The notes beneath the pieces were generated by a model that did not search any database, was not told the DNA's origin, and saw only the letters and a list, made by a program, of their open reading frames with translations. DNA of 64,000 bases. Source: Armigeres subalbatus. Taxonomy: Eukaryota > Arthropoda > Insecta > Diptera > Culicidae. Location of the stretch: contig NC_085140.1 of NCBI RefSeq assembly GCF_024139115.2, positions 419,256,283-419,320,282 of the forward strand. Reading direction: 5' to 3'. A program made the translations under genes and the position numbers. Position 1 is the stretch's first letter. Every line of letters starts with the position of its first letter. Shown here one piece after another: positions 23,753 through 33,706 of this stretch.

Positions 23753-24447
23753 TATGAAAACGTGCGGCCATCGTTATAATTTTCCGACACGTCCAAAAGC
23801 GTATAACGCACGATATGGTGGTCATTTCGATATTATCAAACGCAGCTTGTTTCATGCAAAACGATTATTCTAACATGTAATGCATGTTGGTTTTATAATT
23901 CATTTAAAAAAATGTAAATCTACTCTCTCGTACGGATAATTGTGCAGACATAGAAAATTTGGCCGAAAGTGTCCCTGACTTCAAATATGAACTTGTGGTA
24001 AAGGTTGTGTTGTTGGTGCTACGTGAGGGTTAGCAAGGTTGTATGGCAGTGGAGCGTTTCTTCCCGGCAATAAAAGAGTTTTACAGTAGTTATTCAGTTT
24101 TCAAAATTTTGAATTTAATGAAATAATTATGTTGCGCCGTAATTGCAAAGTGGATTGATCCATGGATAAAATGACGCATTCATACACCATAAATACACTA
24201 TAAACAAAGACAGGAAATGTTCCAATTGGAATTCCAAATTTACTGCCAGTGACATTCCAATCGAGCAAGAGTCACCATTCACCAACCGTGGGAAAGGGAT
24301 TAACACGACTCATCGGCCGCATGGCCGCTGAAGCCACTCGTCTGGCTTTCAGTGGAGGACATCAGATTCGCAGAAGACACCATCCTTAAAAATGTCCGAA
24401 ATAAAGGAAAAATAGACAGAATCGAAAGCGGCGTGATACCAAATGAA
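23753..24447. other. noncoding stretch
   Basis: No supported feature. Confidence 0.4.
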
Positions 24448-24811
24448 CCGTTTGTTTGAGAAACTGCATATGTAACATTTTTGGCCAAAATGAGATTTTT
24501 ATATATTCTGAATCCTCGTCCAAAAATACGTATTCTGGCAAAAAATACGAAAAAAAAATTTTTGTTCAGGAATGTATGAAAAAATTTTCGTTTGTTTGAG
24601 AAACTACATATGTCCACGTACTTTGAAGAGCAATTGTGGAATAATGTTTACATTTTTTTGCTCCGAAAGTGCCCCAGGGTGTTGAGTTTTGCCAAAAACT
24701 AATGATCTGTATCGAAGAAATCGAAAGATTCGGTGCAAATTTGCTCAAAAACAGTTTTTTGTTGTTTTCTCGAAAAAGTGTAAAATGGACTTATGCAGTT
24801 TCTCAAACAAA
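24448..24811. mobile_element. TIR element with three copies of its terminus
   Basis: The motif GTTTGTTTGAGAAACTGCAT occurs near 24448 and again, with one change, near 24589, and inverted at 24793-24811 (GCAGTTTCTCAAACAAA). The 24589-24811 segment is a clean TIR unit, and the 24448 copy suggests a partial tandem or nested unit. A related, truncated copy lies at 53234-53330. Confidence 0.65.
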
Positions 24812-25423
24812 TGATTCAAATGCAATTATATTTGATTGCAACGTTCGGTTTCCGGAAGCAATGAGAGCCTGTGTGTATCGTTTTCTTTGGCGCCGGGTGG
24901 AAAAGTGAGAGGAAGTTCAAGAATTGTAATTAAGTCCTCTTCAGGACTAAAACTATTAATTCAAGAAGAGGTATTGACCGTTGGGTAAAATCTTCACCCA
25001 GACAAACAGACTATTCGGCTTAATTTTCCACTTTTTCTTCGTTTAAACGACAATGACGATTCCTTGTTTTTGATAATGCGCCTCTTTAAACACTAACAGC
25101 AGCTAATCGACATTTTCCACTAAGGTGACGTCTTCACCGATTTGGCTGTCGTCGGCGAAAATTAAACTTTTCTGGCAAGATTCTTTGGTTTTGTTTCTGT
25201 TAGTGATTTAAAATAAAATCGTTTTTTTCCAGGCCACCATTTTAAACAAAAGAAGGATGATCCGAGATGAATTTTCTTCAAAGTGCAGATCTTAATCATT
25301 TGGCGACGGCAGAAAGTTTCCCTCCTGTAAATGATGCAATTAATTTGTTCGAATGGATGGAATCGCTAACAGCATCCAAGCTCAACACTTTCTTTACATA
25401 AAATGCTAGTTTCTTGAGGTCGA
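24812..25423. other. noncoding stretch
   Basis: No supported feature beyond the diverged similarity of 25205-25300 to 1640-1730. Confidence 0.35.
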
Positions 25424-25477
25424 TTGATATGCAGCAACCACCCCAATGACCACCACCGATGCGATGTGGGGGCGCAA

Positions 25478-25700
25478 AATGTCTCGCCCACTTTTTGGGC
25501 ACTTATCCTCAAACGATTTACTTGCAACAAGTTGCATTCGACGGGGAATCCTGACCCATTATTTCCTATTGAAAATTGGCCAGATCGGACTATGGGCTTG
25601 GAAGCTATGGCCAAAATACCATATTTTAAACCAAAAACCCACAAAAAAGTCTCGCCCACATTTTGTGCACTTATTCTCAATCGATTTGCTTGGTCAAGCT
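25478..25700. repeat. dispersed 165-bp tandem-type repeat, copy A
   Basis: Two partial units about 168 bases apart, each beginning GTCTCGCCCACTTTTTG or a close variant and continuing into CACTTATCCTCAAACGATTT and TTGCATTCGACGGGGAATCC. The last motif recurs at 37878 (slightly changed) and 39766, so this is one of at least three loci of the same family in the window. Confidence 0.65.
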
Positions 25701-25877
25701 GAGCACGTCATCTACAAGTGTAGTCCAGAACATGGATGTCCATCAGGCCTTGGAAAATTCGTTCAAAAACGAACGAATGCTTCGTTTTCAGCCCACAGTG
25801 AGGTTTAAATTTCGGTGCACCGATTGATGTTCGCTCGATGATGTGCTGTTTGCTGCACGAACAAGGGAAGAGCCAAA

Positions 25878-26090
25878 TACACTCTAACTTTCACCTAGTC
25901 AGTGACTGAGTAAAATTGTATTGCCGTCTCTCTTCTTCCCACGGAAATTTTACTCAATTTCCGTCAAAAGCAGGATTACTCATAGTTTTGAGTTGTCCTG
26001 CTTTTGACGGAAATTGAGTAAAATTTCCATGGGATAGAAAGAGAGAGCAATACAACAACAGTCACTGAGTAGGTGAAACTTAGCGTGTAC
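25878..26090. mobile_element. 213-bp foldback element
   Basis: The left end TACACTCTAACTTTCACCTA pairs with the right end TAGGTGAAACTTAGCGTGTA. Inner arms GAAATTTTACTCAATTTCCG and GGAAATTGAGTAAAATTTCC also pair, giving a nearly complete hairpin with its loop near 25980. No coding content. Confidence 0.85.
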
Positions 26091-26337
26091 AAAGCATTCG
26101 TTTTATATATTGATAAGGGGAATTTTTGAAAATGGCTGCTTCACAAGCCTGGTAGTGCCGAGGAGGCATCGTTCAGTAGGGCAGTGTGAAATGAGGCTTC
26201 CTTCGTTCTTCAGCAGTGTTTCAGATGCGTGTGAGTGTTGTGTAAATACAAAACCATATTAGCGAGAAAGAGAGAGAATGCATTATATACCTCTCTTTTA
26301 CACATTCATTCCAACAGAAATGCGCAACTCAGTATAA

Positions 26338-27030
26338 TGGAACGTACACACGGTCAAGCAGTTTGACCAACATTGACTCCATATCTCGTTTGTTCAAACA
26401 TCCATCAAGTTTAACCAACAACGGCACGAACAATCAATTTATTCGACCAACAATATCACACACAAACGACTGAAGCGCCAACTTGAGCACCAACCATCAA
26501 AAAATATATGTGGGTTTGTGCAACTTCACTACAAATACTCAAACATGTTCGGCGAACCTTGACTCCACCCCCGACAACTCAAACCAAAATCAAACTGTTT
26601 TAATTTTTTCCAACCGAGCCGCCAACTGTCAAATGGTTGTTCGAACAACTTCACACACGTTCAAACAAAGCAGCAACAGAAGCGTTTTCTTGGGGGCGGA
26701 GTCAATGTTCGTCAAACTGCTTGACTGGTGTGTACGTTGCAGTTGGCGGCTCGGTTGGAAAAAAATAAAACGGTTTGATTTTGGTTTGAGTTCTCGGGGG
26801 TGGAGTCAAAGTTCGCCGAACATGTTTGAGCATTTGTAGTGAAGTTGCACAAACCCCCATATATTTTTTGACGGTTGGTGCTCAAGTTGGCGCGCTGGTC
26901 GTTCGTGTGTGATATTGTAGGTCAAATAAATTGATTGTTTGTGCAGCTGTTGGTAAAACTTGATGGATGTTTGAATAAACGAGAGGTGGAGTCAATGTTG
27001 GTCAAACTGCTTGACCGTGTGTACGTTCCA
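26338..27030. mobile_element. 693-bp foldback element, TAA duplication
   Basis: Long inverted repeats of about 290 bases begin TGGAACGTACACACGGTCAA (left) and end with the reverse complement at 27030. TAA flanks both sides (26335-26337, 27031-27033). A TAA/TWA 3-base duplication is characteristic of PIF/Harbinger-type elements (established); here there is no transposase. The loop contains an extra internal copy of the terminal motif at about 26697-26745 (GGAGTCAATGTTCGTCAAAC), suggesting self-insertion or a composite origin. Confidence 0.88.
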
Positions 27031-27261
27031 TAAGTGAGGCAAGAGAGTTTATTATTCTCTGCACTAGCGGGTGCTTGATTTCACTCTCCAACTGTTTCGT
27101 ACAGCAGTGCCATATGAAGCGAGGAAGCATTCTTCACTAAGCACTTTGAAACTGTTCTCTCATGCAGCTACCTTCATCGGGAGTATATCTGGTGCCGAAG
27201 CATCAGTCCTCATCTTCATTGCTTCATTCATCCAAGCCCTGAATTGTCCATGAACACAATT

Positions 27262-27390
27262 CTGTAGCTGCGAAGTCAGGCTTGTGTTATAACTGTTTGA
27301 AGCAAAAACATCGGGTCAGTAAATGTCAGTCCGACCAAGGGTGCAAGGTCGAGGGCTGTTGTCGCAAATTGCAAATCGCAATCAGTCTTC
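27262..27390 (+). pseudogene. BEL/Pao-type gag zinc-knuckle fragment
   Basis: A plus-strand frame contains a perfect CCHC knuckle, C-x2-C-x4-H-x4-C, in CYNCLKQKHRVSKC near 27283-27325, followed by a second cysteine-rich group. The wording and spacing are like the gag nucleocapsid of BEL/Pao retrotransposons. Upstream frames (27071-27253) may be more gag but are not convincing. No RT follows, so it is an isolated, degenerate fragment. Confidence 0.55.
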
Positions 27391-27504
27391 AAGGTGCAGC
27401 CCCGCGCAAATGTTTATCCGTGCTGCCGCACTCGAATGAACATTCGCTTCGGGCTCGAACGTGCACTCGTAAAAATGAGCATGAACCCGAGCGTAGGCTG
27501 GGAT

Positions 27505-27600
27505 GCTCATGTTTTGCACCGCGCTCACAGCGGCGCTCGAACATTGATGTTTTCAGCGCGGCTGTGAGCGCCGTTTTGAGCACGGTACAAAACATCGGTT
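27505..27600. repeat. GC-rich imperfect palindrome
   Basis: GATGCTCATGTTTTGCACCG at the left is mirrored by GAGCACGGTACAAAACATCG at the right, with internal CTCACAGCGGCGCTC and GAGCGCC pairing. It stands out from AT-rich surroundings; a related GAGC-rich tract lies at 31225-31500. Confidence 0.5.
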
Positions 27601-27692
27601 ACAATCAACAGACATTGCTTGGTTGGCTTGGCTTAGCATTTTGGTGTTGAAACTCTAGTTTTAATATAATTGAATTCAAGACAAAATTTTCA

Positions 27693-28868
27693 GAGTGCGA
27701 GATTTCTCTTGTTTCGGACAGCAGAACGATGGCACGATCGGACGAAGACGAAATATTGTGTTCTGCTTTGCGCGGCCGGTAATAAAAGTCAGTTCAGTGC
27801 GAGATTTCTCTTGTTTCGGACAGCAGAACGATGGCGCGATCGGACCTAATAATGTGTTCTGCATTGCGCGGCCGGTAATAAAAATCAGTTCAGTGCGAGA
27901 TTTCTCTTGTTTCGGACAGCAGAACGATGGCGCGATCGGACCTAATAATGTGTTCTGCATTGCGCGGCCGGTAATAAAAATCAGTTCAGTGCGAGATTTC
28001 TCTTGTTTCGGACAGCAGAACGATGGCGCGATCGGCCGAAATATTCTGTTCTGCTTTGCGCGGCCGGTAATAAAAATCAGTTCAGTGCGCGATTTCTCTT
28101 GTTTCGGACAGCAGAACGATGGCACGATCGGACGAAATATTGTGTTCTGCTTTGCGCGGCGGGTAATAAAAATCAGTTCAGTGCGAGATTTCTCTTGTTT
28201 CGGACAGCAGAACGATGGCGCGATCGGCCGAAATATTCTGTTCTGCTTTGCGCGGCCGGTAATAAAAATCAGTTCAGTGCGAGATTTCTCTTGTTTCGGA
28301 CAGCAGAACGATGGCACGATCGGACGAAATATTGTGTTCTGCTTTGCGCGGCGGGTAATAAAAATCAGTTCAGTGCGAGATTTCTCTTGTTTCGGACAGC
28401 AGAACGATGGCGCGATCGGACGAAATATTGTGTTCTGCATTGCGCGCCCGGTAGGCCGGTAGTTAGTTTGTACTACTTTTCGCGCCCGATTCATGGCTAG
28501 GTAAAATCACTGTGTATAAAGAATGACACGGTCGTATCGCTTATCAGAGTGAATCCAGATCCAACGATGCCTACCAATTAACTGATAATCCTTCCTGTGG
28601 TTTTTGTGGAGACGCAGAGGTAAACACGGTCTTCAAATAGCAAAAACCACCTACTAATATTCCTTCCTTCTTCCTAACTGACTACAAGGACGTGGCCGGC
28701 GCCGTTATTGATCATTTGAATTTTAGAGTCACTGAAACTTGCACACTGAGAATGCTTGAACAATCCCAGTCAATCATTCAGTTGATTCTTTGTGCAATTT
28801 CACTGATTCTGGTCAATCACGGAGTAGCAACCATAGATATGTGTAGTCAGTCAAAGCTAAGCTAAGCT
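27693..28868 (+). mobile_element. non-coding retroposon with 5' tandem 96-bp monomers
   Basis: Bounded by a perfect 25-base direct repeat (27668-27692 and 28869-28893), as left by target-primed retrotransposition. From 5' to 3' it has eight 96-bp monomers (27695-28452), a body of about 380 bp whose 3' part (28685-28835) recurs at 30706-30855 and 37700-37835, and a short microsatellite tail (TAAGC)n at 28857-28868. No reverse transcriptase or tRNA-like head is visible, so it depends on a LINE in trans. The tandem 5' monomers are reminiscent of L1-type promoter monomers (analogy only). Orientation is inferred from the tail. Confidence 0.8.
27695..28452 (+). repeat. eight 96-bp tandem monomers with alternating subtypes
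   Basis: Monomer starts (GAGATTTCTCTTGTTTCGGA or near-variant) at 27699, 27801, 27897, 27993, 28089, 28185, 28281 and 28377: first spacing 102, all others exactly 96. Copies 2 and 3 are alike (CCTAATAATGTG variant); copies 4 and 6 share CGGCCGAAATATTCTG, and copies 5 and 7 share CGGACGAAATATTGTG with GCGGCGGG. So 4-5 and 6-7 are a duplicated 192-bp dimer. Because 96 is divisible by three, both strands show open frames of 255 and 272 codons. Confidence 0.95.
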
Positions 28869-29117
28869 AATTGAATTCAAGACAAAATTTTCAAAACAAC
28901 TTATCTGCTTTTGTGAACAAAGATTCAAACGACGATTTGACGAATCTGATAGCTGTCCCACGCAAACCAACACCACCAATAGGTAGGTTAAGGTTCCCGC
29001 TACCTGTTGATGGTGTTGGTTTGCGTGGGAGAGCTATCAGATTCGTCAAATCGTCGTTTGAATCTTTGTTTACAAAAGCAGATAAGTCGTTTTGAAAATT
29101 TTGTCTTGAATTTCAAT

Positions 29118-30232
29118 GGTTCGATAATACTTTGTTCGTAAAAGTAAAAGGAACTTATTCATCATCTTATTATGTGCGTAGATATTTGAAATATCCTCAA
29201 TGACAGAGTAAAAAGACGTTCTACGAAAACATAAGCATAAGAAAAGTCCAACCCCGTACTTCTAACCATTTTAATTGAATATACTTTAGACTTGTTGAGA
29301 AGAGTTTCAAAAATTCTTTCGGTTGCTTCCCTGTGCAATTTTTTTTAATAATGTCTTTACGCTACTTCTTCGACTTTGGAAAAGGTGGGAACTTTGAGTT
29401 TTATGTAATTTACTTTAAAAGTCGCACTACTTGCACTGACTTTAATTGTCTTATCAATGTGTATACTTTTTAGCTTTTTAAGTGGATTTCATGAATCACG
29501 CGATTCTTCAAGTTTTTCAACGCGGATGTACGTGGAACGTATTCCCCTCGCAAAGACTGACCTCATTGTATTTGATTCAAGCGAGTAGGAACGCGGTTAT
29601 ATTTTAAAATGCCGCTAAAGTTTACGATATTGGAGAACGGTTTTGTAATCCGTGATTTTTTTACCTTCAGTCATTATCAAAGTACATCATCGAAAATCAT
29701 ATTCAAATAATCAAATATGGATCGTATATTTTTTGTATGCAGGGTACCTGTTGCAGAACCCAGAATTAGGTAATGTGACTAAGTTGTCCGGTACTGAGGG
29801 ATTTCTCTCTACTTGGGATGACAATGGGTGTACATGTACATATTTTGGCAATGCAATAATCAACAATCAGAAGTATTCAATTCACGATTATATAAGCCTC
29901 CATGTGAAATCAGAATTATTGAACAACGAATGCATAAATTTCAACTCACGTACTTATTACTATATATCTACATACTAAAGAAAAACTTCAATGGGTCTAC
30001 ATTTCAACTGCAACTTGACCTGTTTTCAACTAAGTGTTCCCTATTAGCATTTAAAGGAACCGTTATTATTGAAGCTTTTCTATGCCTGCCATTGTATACA
30101 TGTGTTTTGTGTATCTTATGTAGCAAACACAATGAATATACTATGCCCAGGGCGTCGAAAATCGGCAATCAATTAACTAATCCTTATATTGTACATTTTT
30201 TAAGTTTTTGTTTTTTAGGAAGATTTTATATT
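29118..30232. other. noncoding stretch
   Basis: AT-rich, no supported gene; frames at 29652-30259 lack any domain. Confidence 0.4.
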
Positions 30233-30256
30233 TCATTTGTTTCCCCAATTGAGTTT

Positions 30257-30890
30257 TAAAAACGGGCTTGGTGGTCATATGGCTACCGCTTCTGCCTCAT
30301 GCGCAGGAGGTCGTGGGTTCAATCCCAGGCCCGTTCCATTTCTCCTACTTTGTATCTTTTCATATATTTCTCATGTTCTAGCAATCACTAGAACTGGAAA
30401 TGGGCTTTCATACCGTTTCCATCTTCTATTCCTATACCTACAACTTGATTAGTTCTAGCAGGTAACTGTTAGAATTCGAAATGAGCGAAAAAAGTTCGTT
30501 TCGGCATCCAATTAGAATACTGCACCACCACCCTTTCATAACTATCACATTGGCAACCCGTTAACCAAGACGAACCTCTGCCATAAAACCTTAACCCCAA
30601 GATTCCAATAAAATTCCGCAGGAACTCGTGGCGAGTGCAGAGGTGTTCTCGGCTTGCAGTGGGCGAGTGACTGCATCATCAATTCCTTCCCATCCCCGAT
30701 GATCGTGAGGACGTGGCCAGCGCCGTTATCGACTATCCATACTAGAGCTCTCGGACTGTGCACATTGAGGTTGGAGAGCAAATCCCATGCTTTCATCCAT
30801 TGGTTCCCTGTGCAATTGCGATTGTTCTGATCAATCACGGAGTAGCAACTACGAAATGCACGGTCATTATGTTCATGCTCATGCTCATGC
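30257..30890 (+). mobile_element. 634-bp tRNA-headed retroposon with 24-bp target duplication
   Basis: Flanked by a perfect 24-base direct repeat (30233-30256 and 30891-30914). It starts with a tRNA-like head (30261-30335), followed by a middle region that includes GTTCTAGCAATCACTAGAAC, then the 3' body shared with the monomer-bearing retroposons (best match 30706-30855), and ends in a (CATGCT)n tail at 30872-30890. Polymerase III-type head, shared LINE-like 3' end and microsatellite tail are SINE hallmarks (established). It is unusually long for a SINE. Confidence 0.82.
30261..30335 (+). other. tRNA-like SINE head, Met(CAT)-like
   Basis: A 7-bp acceptor-like stem (AACGGGC with GCCCGTT), a D-arm-like A box (TGGTGGTCATATGG), and an anticodon stem TCTGC/GCAGG around loop CTCATGC giving anticodon CAT. 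The T loop is one base short (GGTTCAATCC instead of GGTTCGAATCC), so it is unlikely to be a working tRNA. It serves as the internal promoter head of the retroposon at 30257-30890. Confidence 0.7.
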
Positions 30891-31224
30891 TCATTTGTTT
30901 CCCCAATTGAGTTTCATTCTTTTAATGAAGCTGGATAGAAACAATAATGTTATGTACCATCTTTGCTAACACACTAAATGTTCATGTTAAAGTTAGTTTG
31001 CTTCACGTTTTGGCTTATTTTCAACAATAAAACATAACACGCTTGCTTTTCCCATACTAAAGTACCACGCAGAATGGGTACTTTTGCGAACGTTTGGACT
31101 GTTTTCCCGTTTTGACGCACGCAAATGCAAATGCTGAAAGCACAACTTGTTTTCATCTACCAACTCCGATTCATCTTTTTTTGCTATGCCGCTCAACTAT
31201 GGCGAATACGAAACGTGCCACATA

Positions 31225-31500
31225 ATCGTAAAGCATCGCGCTCGGCCCAGAACCTATTCTCACAGCCTCAGTTCTCAGCCTAAGCACACAGTCTGAGCAC
31301 ACAGCATGCTGGATGAGCACACAGCCTGAACACAGTTTTGAACTTGAGCTCGAGCCTGAGCTGAGCCGCACCGCGTTCATTTTTCGTACCCATGTTCGAT
31401 GCTGATGGTGAACACGAGCTTGAAGGAGAACGCGCGCTCGGGATGAACATGAACTTGCAAAAACTGCACTCAAGCTCAGCGCCGCTCATGTTTTCGTGAA
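31225..31500. repeat. GAGC/CAGCCTGAG-rich low-complexity tract
   Basis: Repeats of GAGCACACAGCCTGA-like and GAGCTCGAGCCTGAGC-like units, GC-richer than surroundings, with several short frames on the minus strand that are composition-driven. Similar vocabulary is seen at 27420-27600. Confidence 0.5.
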
Positions 31501-31607
31501 GACTGCTAAATACGAAGCGAGTCCACCGAAAAGCAATGCCAATGAGAAGCCACTGTCTACAACGGATAAAAGCAACAATCATTAATCAGACGGTTTGCGT
31601 GCAACTG

Positions 31608-32905
31608 CACGGAGAAAAATCACCTCTGTTTGAAACAACCAACATTTTGGTTGTTTTTCAAACTAAGAAAATTGTTGTTTTTAAACTGAAGTTAGTTTGT
31701 TGCAAAACAATAAATTCGTTTGGAACAAATATGCAGAATAGTTATTTCAACCTATTGTCGCTATTTTGAATCAACATTGATTTATGATTGTATCAAATTA
31801 AAATGTTAGCTGTTTTCAAACAAGCACATATTTGTTCTTACTAAATTTTAGGTTGTTTGTCATTGTAATGAGTTTTAAAATCAAAGTCAAATATTGGTTT
31901 GATTCAATGCAAACATCATGTTGAAACAAACTAAACTCTTGTTTGTTATAAACAGGTGTAACTAAGAATTAGTTTAAAGCAAAACTGATTCTTTAGGTTG
32001 TTTATTTAATTCACTCCCACCATCAGCACCTAGGCCTCCAATACTGTTGCCTCGCTATCTGCACCTAAAGGTACATCGAATGGCACATCGGTGCTACCTC
32101 TACCAGTTGGCCTCCGCCGTGTGCACCAGGAAATGCATCGGTTTGGACATCGGTGCCGCCGTCACATTCTGTATCTGGGCTTACATGGATGCCTCCACTC
32201 TCATCAGCATTAGGATTTACAACTTTACCGCCACCACTAGCTCAAAGTTATGCTTGGCAATATAAGAGGACAATATGTAAGTTCCAGTAGTTTAGAGAAG
32301 TTTTGTTTTCTTTTCAAGATTCTTTCATATTTATGTTTTTGTCAGGACTCGTGATGGGAGAATACCAATTACCACGGAATGCTGCTGACTATCTGCTTCA
32401 CCTTTACGGGAGCTTTAAGAAAAATATCCAGCTAAACTATGGCAATTTGTGTAATTAAATAAATTGAATCATTACGCAATCCATATTTGAATATTTCTAC
32501 AAATAAAATGACTTCAAATTATTTGTTAGTTCTTTCTTTTAAAAAAATAATAAGAGGAGCAAATGATTATTTATCCAGTAAAAACAACAAAATAATAGGC
32601 TAAATCAAGCAAATATGTCCCATTGTTTCAAAATGGATTTTGTTTGAAATTAACCATTTTTTTTGTTTGGAACAACCAATATTTCAGTTTGATCGAACAG
32701 CTGTCAAAATGGAACAACAAAATTATTAGTTATTTCAACCATATATTTGTTGTTTTTACCTAAACAAACATTGCAATATTTTAGTTAGTTTCAACCAACG
32801 TCTATGGTAAACTCAAACTAAATTTTGTTTGGGCAAATATCAAACTAGAATTTTGGTTGATTCAAACTAAAAATTGGTTGTCTTTACCAAATTTTTTTCT
32901 CCGTG
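31608..32905. mobile_element. 1298-bp TIR element with gene-like, intron-containing interior
   Basis: Ends CACGGAGAAAAA (31608) and TTTTTCTCCGTG (32905). Both flanking thirds are filled with short inverted and direct motifs (TTTGGTTGTTT, AAACAACCAA). The central part (about 32000-32465) is unlike these: GC-richer, with a proline/serine/threonine-rich frame, a perfect splice donor (GTAAGT, 32277) and acceptor (TTTTTGTCAG, ending about 32345), a further open frame of about 35 codons, stop TAA, and AATAAA near 32459. No target duplication found. I do not recognise the encoded sequence. Confidence 0.7.
32040..32465 (+). pseudogene. spliced gene-like remnant inside TIR element
   Basis: Upstream of the donor at 32277 the frame ending TTLPPPLAQSYAWQYKRT is P/S/T-rich. 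The exon after the acceptor (from 32346) reads LVMGEYQLPRNAADYLLHLY and ends at TAA near 32456. Joining the two at the predicted sites places a TGA exactly at the junction, and the upstream frame has a stop near 32066, so the gene is probably decayed. It could be a captured host gene or a TE-specific small gene. Function unknown. Confidence 0.45.
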
Positions 32906-32956
32906 TGCTAGGTGTGTGCAGATTGGATCAGTGCAGCGGCAAGTACTTCTTTCAAC

Positions 32957-33698
32957 CAGAGTCTATTATATATAGAGTTGCGCAAAGAGTGAAGCCAAAT
33001 CTATACCTATTGAACTGTCAAACCGTCTACCTATCGAGCAAAGTATTGTTTTTTGCATTGAAACTTTTCGTTTCGTCACTGAAAACATTGACACTTGGCT
33101 TCAGCGACTGCTTCCGCGATAGAGCATTTGCACATTTTATTCACTCATACATCTATATTGCTGTCAAAATGTACATTTGACAATTAAATTTTCAGCTAAA
33201 AGCTCTATTTTTTGACACCGATGCACTCACACAACCAATCGACATCAGTTGTCAAAAAATCAGGAGTACCAACTTGACCACTATCTCCTTGTCGCCGAGT
33301 CTGGCGCTGAGTGCTCGGCGCGGAAAACCAAAGGTGGGAATAAAATTTTGGGGCTTAAGCGCAATAAACAAATGCTTGTTGGTGAGGCGGAAGTATTGTT
33401 ATCGCCTAATGAATATTATGGCGAATTAAAACGCATGAATTGAAATGTATTAGATTTGATCTACAAACAGCTTAAAAAAACATCAATACATTCCTTAATG
33501 AAGTAGCAACAAGAAACTCACGTGTTTGCACTCTGTGGGTGACTAGGTTATCGAATTAAAAAGCTTTAGAAGTGAACGCTCCCGTGAAGTCACTTGAAGG
33601 GTTGAACAAAAGTGAAAGTTGGCAACAGAATAACAAGAGCATCATTCAGAATAAGTGTAAGAAGATACTCTTTGCGTAACTCTATATAATAGACTCTG
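32957..33698. mobile_element. 742-bp hAT-like non-autonomous element, 8-bp duplication
   Basis: Terminal inverted repeats CAGAGTCTATTATATA... and ...TATATAATAGACTCTG of about 30 bases (also GAGTTGCGCAAAGAG versus CTCTTTGCGTAACTC). It is bordered by a perfect 8-base duplication CTTTCAAC (32949-32956 and 33699-33706). Eight-base duplications are typical of hAT and P-type transposons (established). Internal frames have no BED or hAT dimerisation motif, so it is non-autonomous. Confidence 0.9.
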
Positions 33699-33706
33699 CT
33701 TTCAAC

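Larger units (their letters stand above)
27668..29117. mobile_element. palindromic MITE, left arm split by the monomer retroposon
   Basis: The 28869-29117 block is a near-perfect palindrome: the left arm (AATTGAATTCAAGACAAAAT onward) pairs with the right arm ending ATTTTGTCTTGAATTTCAAT, with the loop near 28985. The outermost 25 bases of the left arm occur again at 27668-27692, because a 1176-bp retroposon inserted there and duplicated them. Without the insert the element is about 250 bp. No coding content. Confidence 0.85.

Noticed and set aside
27695..28452. CRISPR-like array
   Set aside because: Repeats are head-to-tail without unique spacers and the genome is eukaryotic.
27676..28494. 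Long open frames of 255 and 272 codons on opposite strands
   Set aside because: Both arise from the 96-bp period (divisible by three) of a tandem array; the predicted proteins are the same 32-residue unit repeated and the region is a retroposon 5' array.
30261..30335. Functional tRNA-Met gene
   Set aside because: The T loop lacks a base and the sequence is the head of a retroposon bounded by a 24-bp duplication.
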